64,000 nucleotides of DNA, taken from positions 363,743 to 427,742 of the forward strand of contig NZ_VYGV01000028.1 of NCBI RefSeq assembly GCF_013387465.1, read 5' to 3'. This stretch comes from Hydrogenophaga aromaticivorans (lineage in GTDB: Bacteria > Pseudomonadota > Gammaproteobacteria > Burkholderiales > Burkholderiaceae_C). A program made the translations under genes and the position numbers. Below are positions 1-10,323 of this stretch, in pieces. Below the pieces are notes generated by a model. The model saw only the letters and a program-made list of their open reading frames with translations. It did no database searches and was not told the origin of the DNA. Numbering within the stretch: position 1 is the stretch's first letter; every line of letters begins with the position of its first letter.

Positions 1-268
1 CGCCGGCAATCGCCAGACCGTTCTGGAAGCCGGTGATGCCACCACCAGCGGTGTAGAAGTCCGATGCCGACTTGGTCTTGGCCGCGGCCCATTTGGTGAT
101 GAACAGGGTGCCCACCACGAACATCGCGAACATGGAAATGGCGGTCCAGTTGGTGGGCTGTTGCTCGGCCTGACCGAGGTCGGCGCCCGCTGCCCAGGCA
201 GCAAACGACACACCGAAGAGCGCCAGCAGCGTCAGCACGCGACGCAGGGAATTTTGAGCGGGCATCAT
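1..268 (-). CDS. actP: ActP-like cation/acetate symporter, N-terminal fragment (cut by window edge)
   Basis: Inner-membrane sodium:solute symporter of the acetate/monocarboxylate (ActP) type; only the first 89 residues lie in the window. A hydrophobic signal-like helix (about residues 10-27, ending AWAAG) is followed by the first core helix and the SSS motif SDFYTAGGGI. ActP proteins are known to carry such a cleavable-looking leader. The start is chosen at the ATG that overlaps the TGA of the upstream DUF485 gene by 4 bp (ATGA); a second ATG follows immediately in frame. The yjcH-actP order matches the E. coli acs-yjcH-actP arrangement, although acs is not visible here. Acetate specificity is inferred from the family and the DUF485 partner. 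Confidence 0.85.
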   Translation of the reverse strand, partial: MMPAQNSLRRVLTLLALFGVSFAAWAAGADLGQAEQQPTNWTAISMFAMFVVGTLFITKWAAAKTKSASDFYTAGGGITGFQNGLAIAG

Positions 269-573
269 TTGTACGCGGCCTTGATCACTTCGTTGGAGAG
301 GTCATCAAACTCGGTGTTGGCGCGTTTGACGTAGATGGCGGTGATGACGATGGTGAAGATGATCACGCCGAAACCAACGGGGATGCCCATCGTGAGGACG
401 CCGTCGCCCAGCTTCTGCGAGAGGAATTCCTTGTTGAAGGCGACCAGCAGGATGAAGCCGTAATACACGACCATCATGGCCAGGGTGAGCCACCAGCCGA
501 AGCGGGATCGTTTGGCTTTGAGTTCTTGATATTTGGGATTGCTGGCAATCCGCTGGACCAGATCATCTTGCAT
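265..573 (-). CDS. yjcH: DUF485 (YjcH-type) inner-membrane protein
   Basis: A 102-residue membrane protein with two hydrophobic helices (about 25-48 and 57-83) separated by a short loop. The N-terminus is charged (IASNPKYQELKAKRSRFGW) and the C-terminus ends FDDLSNEVIKAAYK. This is the DUF485 pattern found directly upstream of actP in many proteobacteria; a role as small partner of the symporter is likely but its biochemical function is not established. Translation is coupled to the downstream symporter through a 4-bp overlap. An SD-like GGAGAC stretch lies just upstream of the ATG. It is divergent from the DUF4212 gene that begins at 960. Confidence 0.85.
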   Translation of the reverse strand: MQDDLVQRIASNPKYQELKAKRSRFGWWLTLAMMVVYYGFILLVAFNKEFLSQKLGDGVLTMGIPVGFGVIIFTIVITAIYVKRANTEFDDLSNEVIKAAYK

Positions 574-816
574 GATGACGTCTCCTGTTGTGGTGAATAA
601 AACAGGTGGCAGCGTATGGCCGGGTTCTTACCACCCACTGACCGCAAACTGAACGAGTGCTGACAGGGTTCGCGACGGGTTGTGTCGACCCGGGGCTGGC
701 GGTTTGTCTTTCCCCCTATGAAGTGCCGGTGTTTCAGACGTCTCAAGGGGGCTCTTCTTTGAGCGCCCCGTCCCACCTTTGAATGCTTCTAGGGACTTAC
801 CCTTGGCTTCTGACCC

Positions 817-832
817 TGGGCGTGCAATTGCA
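817..832 (+). promoter_or_regulatory. Candidate sigma-54 promoter for the DUF4212-SSS operon
   Basis: TGGGCGTGCAATTGCA keeps the invariant GG (-24) and GC (-12) of the consensus TGGCACG-N4-TTGCA at the correct spacing, but misses the CACG core. A start near 844 would give a leader of about 115 nt. This is a weak pattern match, and no sigma-54 activator is encoded in the window. Confidence 0.3.
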
Positions 833-838
833 ATTTAA

Positions 839-860
839 CTGTAAGGAAGTGCTTCCACAG
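839..860. promoter_or_regulatory. Bulged inverted repeat, possible operator or leader hairpin
   Basis: CTGT-aa-GGAAG-tg-CTTCC-ACAG forms nine pairs with a 2-nt bulge. It lies directly after the TGCAATTGCA palindrome and about 100 bp before the DUF4212 start, so it could be an operator or a 5'-leader hairpin. Function unknown. Confidence 0.3.
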
Positions 861-959
861 TCCGCCCGTAATGCTGGGTTCCGCAGGGAAAACGGCATGC
901 AAAGCGGGGCGGGTCACACCGCTGAAATGGCAAGGCAACACTACGAGGAGATGACTTTC

Positions 960-1226
960 ATGACAACTGAAAGCGAAAAAAACGCGAAGGCCTATTGGTC
1001 GGCGACGTTGGGGCTGCTGACCAAGATCCTGATCATCTGGTTCCTGGTTTCTTACGGTGCCGGCATCCTGTTTGCTGACATGCTCAACGGCATCAAGCTC
1101 GGCGGTTACCCGCTGGGCTTCTGGTTTGCCCAGCAGGGTTCCATCTATGTGTTCATCGCGCTGATCTTCTATTACGCGCACGCGATGGGCAAGCTGGACC
1201 GCAAGTTCGGTGTGCAAGAAGACTAA
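960..1226 (+). CDS. DUF4212 sodium:solute symporter small subunit
   Basis: An 88-residue protein with two transmembrane helices (about 17-38 and 52-76), a conserved YW near the N-terminus (AKAYWSATLGLL) and the loop GYPLGFWFAQQGSIYVF characteristic of DUF4212. DUF4212 proteins are almost always encoded just before an SSS permease and are described as its small subunit. The ATG at 960 is preferred over the ATG at 951 because GAGGAG (945-950) abuts 951 but lies about 9 nt from 960. The partner permease starts 15 bp downstream, so the two are probably co-translated. A paralogue with its own large subunit is at 16022. Confidence 0.88.
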   Translation: MTTESEKNAKAYWSATLGLLTKILIIWFLVSYGAGILFADMLNGIKLGGYPLGFWFAQQGSIYVFIALIFYYAHAMGKLDRKFGVQED

Positions 1227-1241
1227 ACAGAGGACCTACAA

Positions 1242-3044
1242 ATGGATCTCCAAACCACCACCTATCTGTTCGTCGGGGCCAGCTTCGCGCTGTACCTCGG
1301 CATTGCCTACTGGGCGCGCGCTGGCAGCGTGTCCGAGTTCTACGTGGCCGGCGGCGGGGTGCACCCCATCACCAACGGCATGGCCACGGCCGCTGACTGG
1401 ATGTCGGCCGCGTCCTTCATCTCCATGGCCGGCCTGATCTCCAACATGGGCTACGGCGGCGCCGTGTTCCTGATGGGCTGGACCGGTGGCTACGTGTTGC
1501 TGGCCATGCTGCTGGCGCCGTACCTGCGCAAGTTCGGCAAGTTCACCGTGCCCCAGTTCATTGGCGACCGCTTCTATTCGAAGACCGCCTCGACCGTGGC
1601 CGTGGTTTGCTTGCTGACCGCCTCCACCACCTACATCATTGGTCAGATGACCGGTGTGGGTGTGGCGTTCTCTCGCTTCCTGAACGTGTCCAGCGATACC
1701 GGCATCTACATCGGACAGGCGATCGTGTTCTTCTACGCCGTGTTCGGTGGCATGAAGGGCATCACCTACACCCAGGTAGCCCAGTACTGCGTGCTGATCT
1801 TTGCGTACATCATCCCGGCGATCTTCATTTCCCTGAACCTGACCGGCAACTTCCTGCCGCAACTGGGCCTGGGTTCGGATCTGGTCGGTACCGACACGTC
1901 GCTGCTTGTTAAGCTGGACCAGGTCGTCACCGACCTCGGCTTCAGTCAGTACACGACCACCAGCGCCGGTTCGATGCTGAACATGTTCTTCTACACCGTG
2001 TCGCTGATGATCGGTACCGCGGGCCTGCCCCACGTGATCGTTCGCTTCTTCACCGTGCCGAAGGTGGCCGATGCCCGCGCCTCCGCCGGCTGGGCCCTGG
2101 TCTTCATCGCCCTGCTGTACACCACGGCACCTGCCGTTGGCGCCATGGCCAAGCTGAACCTGCACAGTACCGTGAACACGGCTGTGACGTCGGGTGGCGA
2201 CCTCTACGCTGCCGAGTCCAGCATCAAGAACGAAGACCGTCCGGACTGGATGAAGCGCTGGGAAAAGACCGGCCTGCTGAAGTGGGAAGACAAGAACGCC
2301 GACGGCCGCATCCAGTACTACAACGACGCGACCAAGAACGAAGTCGCCAAGGGCAAGGCCGCTACCGCAGGCTGGAAGGGCAACGAGTTGACCGTCAACG
2401 CCGACATCATCGTGCTGGCCAACCCGGAAATCGCGCTGCTGCCCAACTGGGTGATCGCGCTGGTGGCTGCGGGTGGTATCGCTGCCGCGCTGTCGACCGC
2501 AGCCGGTCTGCTGATGGCGATCTCGTCTGCCGTGTCCCACGACCTGGTGAAGAACGTGTTCAACCCCAACATCTCTGAAAAGGGCGAGCTGCTCGCGGGC
2601 AAGATCGCCATGGCTGTGGCGATTGTGTTGGCCGGCTGGTTGGGTCTGAACCCTCCGGGCTTCGCGGCCGGTACCGTGGCGCTGGCCTTCGGTATCGCCG
2701 CGTCATCGCTGTTCCCTGCAATCATGATGGGCATCTTTAGCCGCACCATGAGCGACAAGGGCGCGATCGCCGGCATGCTGGCGGGCCTGTTCACGACGCT
2801 GTTCTATGTGTTCGCTCACAAGGGTCTGTTCTTCGTCAAGGGCACCGACTTTGTCGACATGGTTGGTGGCGTCAATGGCTGGTTCGGCATCACGCCGGAA
2901 GCCATCGGCACGCTGGGCGCGATCGTCAACTTCACGGTGGCCTTCCTGGTGAACAAACTGACGGCTCCGGCGCCGAAGCACATCCAGGAGTTGGTTGAAT
3001 CCATCCGTGTCCCCAAGGGCGCTGGCGCAGCGACCGGCCACTGA
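1242..3044 (+). CDS. Sodium:solute symporter, large subunit (VC_2705-like subfamily)
   Basis: A 600-residue SSS permease with about 13 transmembrane helices. Visible SSS signatures are SEFYVAGGGV (about 28-37), NGMATAADWMSAASFI (about 46-61) and the Na2-site helix AAALSTAAGLLM. The subfamily is defined by its DUF4212 partner, encoded immediately upstream; substrates are expected to be small carboxylates such as acetate, but specificity cannot be read from the sequence. Before the helix DIIVLANPEI there is a hydrophilic insert of about 80 residues. It carries the EF-hand-like loop D350-K-N352-A-D354-G355-R-I357, with N361 instead of the usual acidic residue at position 12. A terminator follows at 3095. 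It is related to the 16295 gene, so the pair looks like a duplicated transporter set. Confidence 0.88.
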   Translation: MDLQTTTYLFVGASFALYLGIAYWARAGSVSEFYVAGGGVHPITNGMATAADWMSAASFISMAGLISNMGYGGAVFLMGWTGGYVLLAMLLAPYLRKFGKFTVPQFIGDRFYSKTASTVAVVCLLTASTTYIIGQMTGVGVAFSRFLNVSSDTGIYIGQAIVFFYAVFGGMKGITYTQVAQYCVLIFAYIIPAIFISLNLTGNFLPQLGLGSDLVGTDTSLLVKLDQVVTDLGFSQYTTTSAGSMLNMFFYTVSLMIGTAGLPHVIVRFFTVPKVADARASAGWALVFIALLYTTAPAVGAMAKLNLHSTVNTAVTSGGDLYAAESSIKNEDRPDWMKRWEKTGLLKWEDKNADGRIQYYNDATKNEVAKGKAATAGWKGNELTVNADIIVLANPEIALLPNWVIALVAAGGIAAALSTAAGLLMAISSAVSHDLVKNVFNPNISEKGELLAGKIAMAVAIVLAGWLGLNPPGFAAGTVALAFGIAASSLFPAIMMGIFSRTMSDKGAIAGMLAGLFTTLFYVFAHKGLFFVKGTDFVDMVGGVNGWFGITPEAIGTLGAIVNFTVAFLVNKLTAPAPKHIQELVESIRVPKGAGAATGH

Positions 3045-3094
3045 TGGTATGAACCCGCGCCGGTCAGACGCCCGTCTGTCCGGCGCTTGAACAG

Positions 3095-3128
3095 AACCCC
3101 GTCAGGTCACTGCCGGGGTTTTGTTTTT
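3095..3128 (+). terminator. Rho-independent terminator of the DUF4212-SSS operon
   Basis: Stem AACCCCG (3095-3101) pairs with CGGGGTT (3114-3120) around a 12-nt loop and runs into a T-rich tract (TTTTGTTTTT). Confidence 0.8.
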
Positions 3129-3160
3129 CAGGCGGCAGGCCGGTGACAATCACGGGCGTT

Positions 3161-3202
3161 GCTGTGCACAGCGCACCCCGGTCAGCGCGCGCTGTGCACA
3201 GC
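3161..3202. promoter_or_regulatory. Two identical 12-bp palindromes 30 bp apart
   Basis: The perfect palindrome GCTGTGCACAGC occurs at 3161-3172 and again at 3191-3202. The 30-bp period is close to three helical turns, so two dimers could bind the same DNA face. The second copy ends 42 bp before the ATG at 3245. They may be operators for that gene; the regulator is not known. Confidence 0.5.
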
Positions 3203-3244
3203 AGAAGATCTCTTGTGTTGCGAATCAACTTGAAGGAACGTCGG

Positions 3245-3616
3245 ATGGATCTGGGTTTGAGCGTATTTCCCATACGCATCATTTTTTTTCTCGCCTTGTT
3301 TCCGGTGGCGTTCTTCTGGCTGCGTCGCACCTGGCGCATCCTGGTGAAGAAGGACTTTTCCGAGGTGGCCCTCAAGAAAGGACTGCCACCCCCCAACGCG
3401 GAGAAGTACGCGCCTTACGAGATGGCGATCAACGGTATTGCGGGTGTGGTGATGGTGGTGGTGATCGTGTTTGTGCTGCTGGGGCTGCTGGACTACGACA
3501 CCTGGGTGGCGATTGCGGGGTCCACCTTGTGGATCAAACTGTTTGCCTCGTTCGCACTGGGTCGCCAGGCCCACGGCCTCGGCCCGGCCAAGAAGAAGCC
3601 CGCAGCAGGCAAATAG
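3245..3616 (+). CDS. Small inner-membrane protein of unknown function
   Basis: A 123-residue protein with a hydrophobic N-terminal helix (about 7-25), a charged cytoplasmic-looking stretch (WRILVKKDFSEVALKKGL), two further hydrophobic helices (about 60-80 and 84-100) and a Lys/Ala-rich tail (GPAKKKPAAGK). The ATG at 3245 is chosen because AAGGA sits about 7 nt upstream; a longer in-frame reading from 3143 would run through the paired palindromes. I do not recognise a named family. It stands alone between a terminator and the convergent ppsR gene, so it is probably a monocistron controlled through the two palindromes upstream. Confidence 0.7.
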   Translation: MDLGLSVFPIRIIFFLALFPVAFFWLRRTWRILVKKDFSEVALKKGLPPPNAEKYAPYEMAINGIAGVVMVVVIVFVLLGLLDYDTWVAIAGSTLWIKLFASFALGRQAHGLGPAKKKPAAGK

Positions 3617-3625
3617 GAACGGTGT

Positions 3626-3656
3626 CCCCGCCACGCACCCACGTGCGTGGGCGGGG
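3626..3656. terminator. Strong hairpin between convergent genes
   Basis: CCCCG-CCACGCAC (3626-3638) pairs with GTGCGTGG-g-CGGGG (3643-3656). The 43-bp gap between the 3245 gene and ppsR is nearly filled by it. It lacks a T tract on either strand, so termination is inferred only from its position. Confidence 0.45.
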
Positions 3657-3658
3657 GC

Positions 3659-4480
3659 TCAATAGCTGAGCTGTTCGGGCCGGATTTCCTGCAGGATGGT
3701 GGTGGCGATTTCTTCGATCGACTTCGTCGTCGTCGAGAGCCAGCGGATGCCCTCGCGGCGCATCATGCCTTCGGCCTCACTGACCTCCATGCGGCAGTTC
3801 TCCAGGCTGGCGTAGCGCGAGTTGGGCCGCCGCTCGTTGCGGATCTCGGACAGGCGTTCCGGGGCGATCGTCAAGCCGAAGATCTTCTTGCGGTGCGGCA
3901 TCAATGCGGGCGGCAATTTGCGGCGCTCGAAGTCTTCCGGGATCAGCGGGTAGTTGGAGGCCTTCAGTCCGTGCTGCATGGCCAGGTAGAGCGAGGTCGG
4001 CGTCTTGCCGCTGCGGCTCACGCCGACCAGGATCACGTCCGAACCGGCCAGGTCGCGGTGGCTCTGACCGTCGTCGTGCATCAGCGAGAAGTTGATCGCT
4101 TCGATGCGGTCGTGGTATTCCTTGCTCTTGGACACGTCCGAGAAGCGGCCCACGCGGTGGTTGGACTTGATGCCCAGCTCGGCCTCCAGCGGCTCCACAA
4201 AGGTGCCGAACATGTCGAGCATCATGCCTGTGCAGTGTTCCTTGAAGACCTGCAGGACCTCCATGTTGACCACGGTGGTGAAGACCAGCGGGCGCCGGCC
4301 CTCGACCACGGCGGTGTGGTTGATCTGGCGCACCGCCTGGTGGGCCTTGTCCACACTGTCGAGAAAAGGCAGCCGCACACGCCGCACCTGGGCCTCGAAC
4401 TGGTTGAGGATGGCGTTGCCGAAGGTTTCAGCGGTGATGCCGGTGCCATCGGAAACGAAAAAGACGGTTCGGTTGGTCAT
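3659..4480 (-). CDS. ppsR: PEP synthase regulatory protein (bifunctional kinase/pyrophosphorylase)
   Basis: A 273-residue DUF299 protein. The family phosphorylates PEP synthase on threonine with ADP and removes the phosphate by phosphorolysis, switching the enzyme off and on. The N-terminus TVFFVSDGTGITAETFG is the family signature, and GVSRSGKTPTSLYLA is the P-loop. The ATG at 4480 is used because homologues begin with this SDGTG strand; a longer reading to 4507 adds a non-conserved leader. It is divergent from its target gene ppsA (4733), sharing a 252-bp intergenic region, so control of the two can be coupled. Confidence 0.95.
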   Translation of the reverse strand: MTNRTVFFVSDGTGITAETFGNAILNQFEAQVRRVRLPFLDSVDKAHQAVRQINHTAVVEGRRPLVFTTVVNMEVLQVFKEHCTGMMLDMFGTFVEPLEAELGIKSNHRVGRFSDVSKSKEYHDRIEAINFSLMHDDGQSHRDLAGSDVILVGVSRSGKTPTSLYLAMQHGLKASNYPLIPEDFERRKLPPALMPHRKKIFGLTIAPERLSEIRNERRPNSRYASLENCRMEVSEAEGMMRREGIRWLSTTTKSIEEIATTILQEIRPEQLSY

Positions 4481-4581
4481 GAAGCGGTCCCGGGGTAGGG
4501 GGTGCAAAAATATTCAGGCGATGCCACCGCGGTTTTCACACCGCAGGGCAACGGTGTACCGCCTGAAGCAGGCTGCCGCCC

Positions 4582-4587
4582 TACAAT
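4582..4587 (+). promoter_or_regulatory. Candidate -10 box for ppsA
   Basis: TACAAT matches the sigma-70 -10 hexamer at 5 of 6 positions within the ppsR/ppsA intergenic region. It would give a leader of about 140 nt. No convincing -35 hexamer sits 16-18 bp upstream, so this may depend on an activator. Confidence 0.35.
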
Positions 4588-4732
4588 TGCGGATTCGGGC
4601 TCCGGTCATTATCCCGGTTCCAGCCCGCCAGATTTCAGCCCCGTTGCCCGGTGCAAGACCCACAACAGAACACACAGGTCGCCAGCGCCGTGCATGGAGC
4701 CCCCGGTTTTTTAACTTGAGCGGAGTCTATCC

Positions 4733-7144
<2,412 letters not shown>

Positions 7145-7167
7145 AGCGCGGGCGAGCCACGGCGCAC

Positions 7168-7198
7168 GGCGGCAGGGGCAACCCTTGCCGCCTTTTTT
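7168..7198 (+). terminator. Rho-independent terminator of ppsA
   Basis: GGCGGCA (7168-7174) pairs with TGCCGCC (7186-7192), followed by TTTTTT. Confidence 0.85.
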
Positions 7199-7294
7199 GT
7201 TGCGTTGCAACGTAAGCCCGTGGTCAGTGCTTGGGGCACAATCCTTTGAGACAGGCGCGGCGATGCATCGCGCCCGCCGCTTGAGGAGACACAC

Positions 7295-7528
7295 ATGTTT
7301 CAAGGCCTGGATGCCCAACGCCTGGTGGCCCTGTTCGTGGCCGGCTGGGCCTTGTTGAGCTTTCCTTTGCTGGCGCTCTGGGACCACGAAGCGAGGGTCT
7401 TCGGGTTGCCACTGTTTCCTTTGGCCTTGTTCGGTATCTGGGTGCTGCTGATCGCAGCGCTGGCCTGGGTCGTCGAGCACGGACGCGAACGCGATCCCGC
7501 CGCCAGCGACTCCGCACGGCCCCACTGA
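7295..7528 (+). CDS. Small two-helix membrane protein upstream of the symporter-kinase
   Basis: A 77-residue protein with two hydrophobic helices (about 8-28 and 38-60) and a hydrophilic C-terminal tail (EHGRERDPAASDSARPH). GAGGAG lies about 7 nt before the ATG at 7295. The SSS-histidine kinase gene starts 17 bp after its stop, so the two are probably co-transcribed. Small two-helix proteins often precede SSS permeases (DUF4212, DUF485, DUF3311), and by position this may be an accessory subunit of the sensor-transporter. I cannot assign it to a named family from sequence alone. Confidence 0.72.
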   Translation: MFQGLDAQRLVALFVAGWALLSFPLLALWDHEARVFGLPLFPLALFGIWVLLIAALAWVVEHGRERDPAASDSARPH

Positions 7529-7545
7529 CGTAACACGACCCGCCC

Positions 7546-10323
7546 ATGCTGTCCGCCCCGCTGGTCATCGCCGTTTCGTTCGCCTACCTGTTGCTGCTGT
7601 TTGCCGTGGCCTACTGGGGCGACTGGCGCGCGGCGCAAGGCCGCTCGGTGATTTCCAGCCCTTGGGTGTACGCCTTGTCGATGGCGGTCTACTGCACCGC
7701 ATGGACCTACTTCGGCAGCGTCGGCCGGGCCGCCAACTCGGGGGTGTGGTTCCTGCCGATCTACCTCGGGCCGATGCTGGCCATGATCCTGGCCTGGATG
7801 GTGGTGCGCAAGATGATCCGCGTGGCCAAGACCTACCGCATCACCTCCATCGCCGACTTCATCGCCAGCCGCTACGGCAAGAGCCCTTTGCTGGCCGGGC
7901 TGGTGACGATGATCACGGTGGTCGGCATCGTGCCCTACATCGCGCTGCAGCTCAAGGCGATCGCCAGCGGCTACGCCGTGCTGACCTCGCCGCTGGGTTC
8001 GCCTGCGGTGCAAAGCGCGCAATGGTGGAACGACAGCACCCTGTATGTGGCGCTGATGCTGGCGGGTTTCACCATGGTGTTTGGCGCGCGCCACCTCGAC
8101 AGCACCGAGCGCCATGAAGGCATGGTGGCAGCGATCGCTTTCGAGTCGGTGGTCAAGCTGGTGGCCTTCCTGGCGGTGGGCCTCTTTGTCTCGTTCGGCT
8201 TGTTCGCCAGCCCGGCCGCGCTGTTTGACCAGGCCTACGCGGTGGCCGAACTGCGCCGCTTGTTGCAGTTCGGCCAGAACCAGCCTTTTGCGTATCCGCA
8301 GTGGTTCGGCCTCACCCTGCTGGCCATGCTGTCGGTGATTTTTCTGCCGCGGCAGTTCCAGGTGATGGTGGTGGAAAACGTCGACGAGCAGCACCTGCGC
8401 CGCGCGGTCTGGGTGTTTCCGCTCTACCTGCTGCTGATCAACCTGTTTGTGCTGCCCATTGCCATCGGTGGCTTGCTGCACTTTGGCCCGGGGCGCATGG
8501 ATCCGGAAACCTTCATCCTTTCGCTGCCCCTGTCGCAGGGCCATGGGGCGCTGGCGCTGGCTGCCTTCGTCGGCGGGCTCTCCGCCGCGACCGGCATGGT
8601 GATCGTCGAAGCGATCGCGGTTTCCACCATGGTCTGCAACGACCTGGTCATGCCCCTCCTGCTGCGCATGAGGCGCTTCGGTGCGCGCGCCAGCGGTGAC
8701 CTCACCGGCCTGCTGCTGGGCATCCGGCGCCTGGCCATCCTGGGCATCCTGCTGCTGGGCTACCTGTATTTCCACCTGGCGGGCGAGGCCTACGCGCTGG
8801 TCAGCATCGGCCTCATCAGTTTCGCCGCGGTGGCGCAGTTCGCCCCCGCCATGCTGGGCGGCCTGTACTGGAAAGGCGGCACACGCCGTGGCGCCCTGGC
8901 CGGTCTGCTGTTGGGTTTCGGCTTCTGGGTCTACACCCTGATGTTGCCCTCGCTGGCCAAGTCGGGCTGGCTGGGTTCGGACTTTCTGCAGTTCGGCCCC
9001 TTTGGCTGGCACTGGTTCAAACCCGAGGCGTTTCTTGGCCTCTCGGGACTCGACAACCTGACGCATTCGCTCTTCTGGAGCCTGCTGGCGAACATCGGCG
9101 CCTACGTGGGTGTGTCGCTGTGGCGGGCACCATCAGCGGCCGAAACCAGTCAGGCGCTGTTGTTCGTCGACGTGTTCAACCGCACGGCGCATGCGCGGCC
9201 GGTGTTCTGGCAGGGCAAGGCGCAGGTGTCGGCGCTGCTGCCGCTGACCGGGCGCTTTCTCGGTGTGGACGTGGCCCAGCGCCTGTTTGTGGGCTATGCC
9301 GCGCGCCTGGGTGTGGCCAGTATCGACCAGATCCCGGGCGACGCGCGGCTGGTGCATTTTGTCGAGACCCAGCTCGCGGGTGCGATCGGCAGCGCCTCGG
9401 CCCGTGTCATGGTCGCGGCGGTGGTGGAAGAAGAGGCGCTGGACCTGGACGACGTGATGCGCATCCTCGACGAGGCCTCGCAGCTGCGGGCCTATTCGCA
9501 TGCGCTGGAGGACAAATCGCGTTCGCTGGAACGGGCCACGGCCGAATTGCGCGAAGCCAACGAGAAGCTCAAGAGCCTGGACCGCATGAAGGACGACTTC
9601 ATGTCTTCGGTGACCCACGAGCTGCGCACGCCCTTGACCTCCATCAGGGCCCTGTCGGAGCTGATGCGCGACGATGACCACATGGACACGGCGCAACGAC
9701 AGCAGTTCCTGGGCATCATCGTCACCGAGGCCGAACGCCTGAGCCGGCTGGTGAACCAGGTGCTGGACATGGCCAAGATCGAGGCGGGACACGCCGAGTG
9801 GCACGACACCGATGTGGACCTGCGCGAGGTGGCCGAACAGGCCGCGGGCACCATGAAGGAGAGCTACCGTGAGCGCGGGGTGGCGCTGGTGCTGAGCTTG
9901 CCGGCGCAGGTGCATGCGGTCCGGGCCGACGCCGATCGGCTCACGCAGGTGGTGCTGAACCTGCTGTCGAATGCCCTGAAGTACGCCCCCCGAGAGGGTG
10001 GTCGTGTGGTGCTGCGCCTGCATGAGGACCCGGACCGCCTGACCGTGGAAGTCGAAGACAACGGCCCGGGCATCCCGCTGGAACAGCAGGCGGTGGCCTT
10101 CGAAAAATTCCGGCAGGTCGCTGGTGACGATCATTACCGGGCGGGTGGCACGGGGCTGGGCCTGCCCATCAGCCGCCAGATCGTGGAGCATTTTGGCGGC
10201 AGCATGTGGCTGCGCTCAACGCCGGGGCAGGGCGCCTGCTTCGGCTTCTCGCTGCCCCGCCACGCACCGACCGCCGCCGACGACAGCTACAACGACGAAC
10301 ACCAGAGGAGCACAGCAACATGA
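7546..10323 (+). CDS. Sodium:solute symporter-histidine kinase fusion (CbrA-like)
   Basis: A 925-residue membrane sensor. Residues about 1-500 form an SSS transporter domain with about 13 helices. A linker region (about 525-640, containing DQIPGDARLVHFVETQL) resembles the STAC-type connector of such fusions, followed by a short coiled coil (about 645-685). The HisKA site is THELRTPLTSI with phospho-acceptor H691. The ATPase domain has the N-box starting at N805 (NLLSNALKY), DNGPGI from D838 and GGTGLGL at 867-873. All catalytic motifs are intact. CbrA-family kinases couple transport or sensing of a solute to phosphorelay. The 3' end overlaps the response-regulator start by 4 bp (ATGA), making that its likely partner. 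No PAS domain is obvious, unlike CbrA of Pseudomonas. Confidence 0.92.
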   Translation: MLSAPLVIAVSFAYLLLLFAVAYWGDWRAAQGRSVISSPWVYALSMAVYCTAWTYFGSVGRAANSGVWFLPIYLGPMLAMILAWMVVRKMIRVAKTYRITSIADFIASRYGKSPLLAGLVTMITVVGIVPYIALQLKAIASGYAVLTSPLGSPAVQSAQWWNDSTLYVALMLAGFTMVFGARHLDSTERHEGMVAAIAFESVVKLVAFLAVGLFVSFGLFASPAALFDQAYAVAELRRLLQFGQNQPFAYPQWFGLTLLAMLSVIFLPRQFQVMVVENVDEQHLRRAVWVFPLYLLLINLFVLPIAIGGLLHFGPGRMDPETFILSLPLSQGHGALALAAFVGGLSAATGMVIVEAIAVSTMVCNDLVMPLLLRMRRFGARASGDLTGLLLGIRRLAILGILLLGYLYFHLAGEAYALVSIGLISFAAVAQFAPAMLGGLYWKGGTRRGALAGLLLGFGFWVYTLMLPSLAKSGWLGSDFLQFGPFGWHWFKPEAFLGLSGLDNLTHSLFWSLLANIGAYVGVSLWRAPSAAETSQALLFVDVFNRTAHARPVFWQGKAQVSALLPLTGRFLGVDVAQRLFVGYAARLGVASIDQIPGDARLVHFVETQLAGAIGSASARVMVAAVVEEEALDLDDVMRILDEASQLRAYSHALEDKSRSLERATAELREANEKLKSLDRMKDDFMSSVTHELRTPLTSIRALSELMRDDDHMDTAQRQQFLGIIVTEAERLSRLVNQVLDMAKIEAGHAEWHDTDVDLREVAEQAAGTMKESYRERGVALVLSLPAQVHAVRADADRLTQVVLNLLSNALKYAPREGGRVVLRLHEDPDRLTVEVEDNGPGIPLEQQAVAFEKFRQVAGDDHYRAGGTGLGLPISRQIVEHFGGSMWLRSTPGQGACFGFSLPRHAPTAADDSYNDEHQRSTAT

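Larger units (their letters stand above)
574..959. other. Divergent intergenic region between two symporter operons
   Basis: A 386-bp gap with no credible gene, although an in-frame extension of the downstream ORF exists. It must hold promoters for both the yjcH-actP and the DUF4212-SSS operons. Visible elements are a sigma-54-like -24/-12 pattern (817-832) whose -12 part lies in the palindrome TGCAATTGCA (823-832), and a bulged inverted repeat (839-860). The SD for the DUF4212 gene is the GAGGAG at 945-950. Confidence 0.6.

Noticed and set aside
783..959. Longer N-terminus for the first DUF4212 protein
   Set aside because: The extension has no family match, and the SD at 945-950 supports the ATG at 960.
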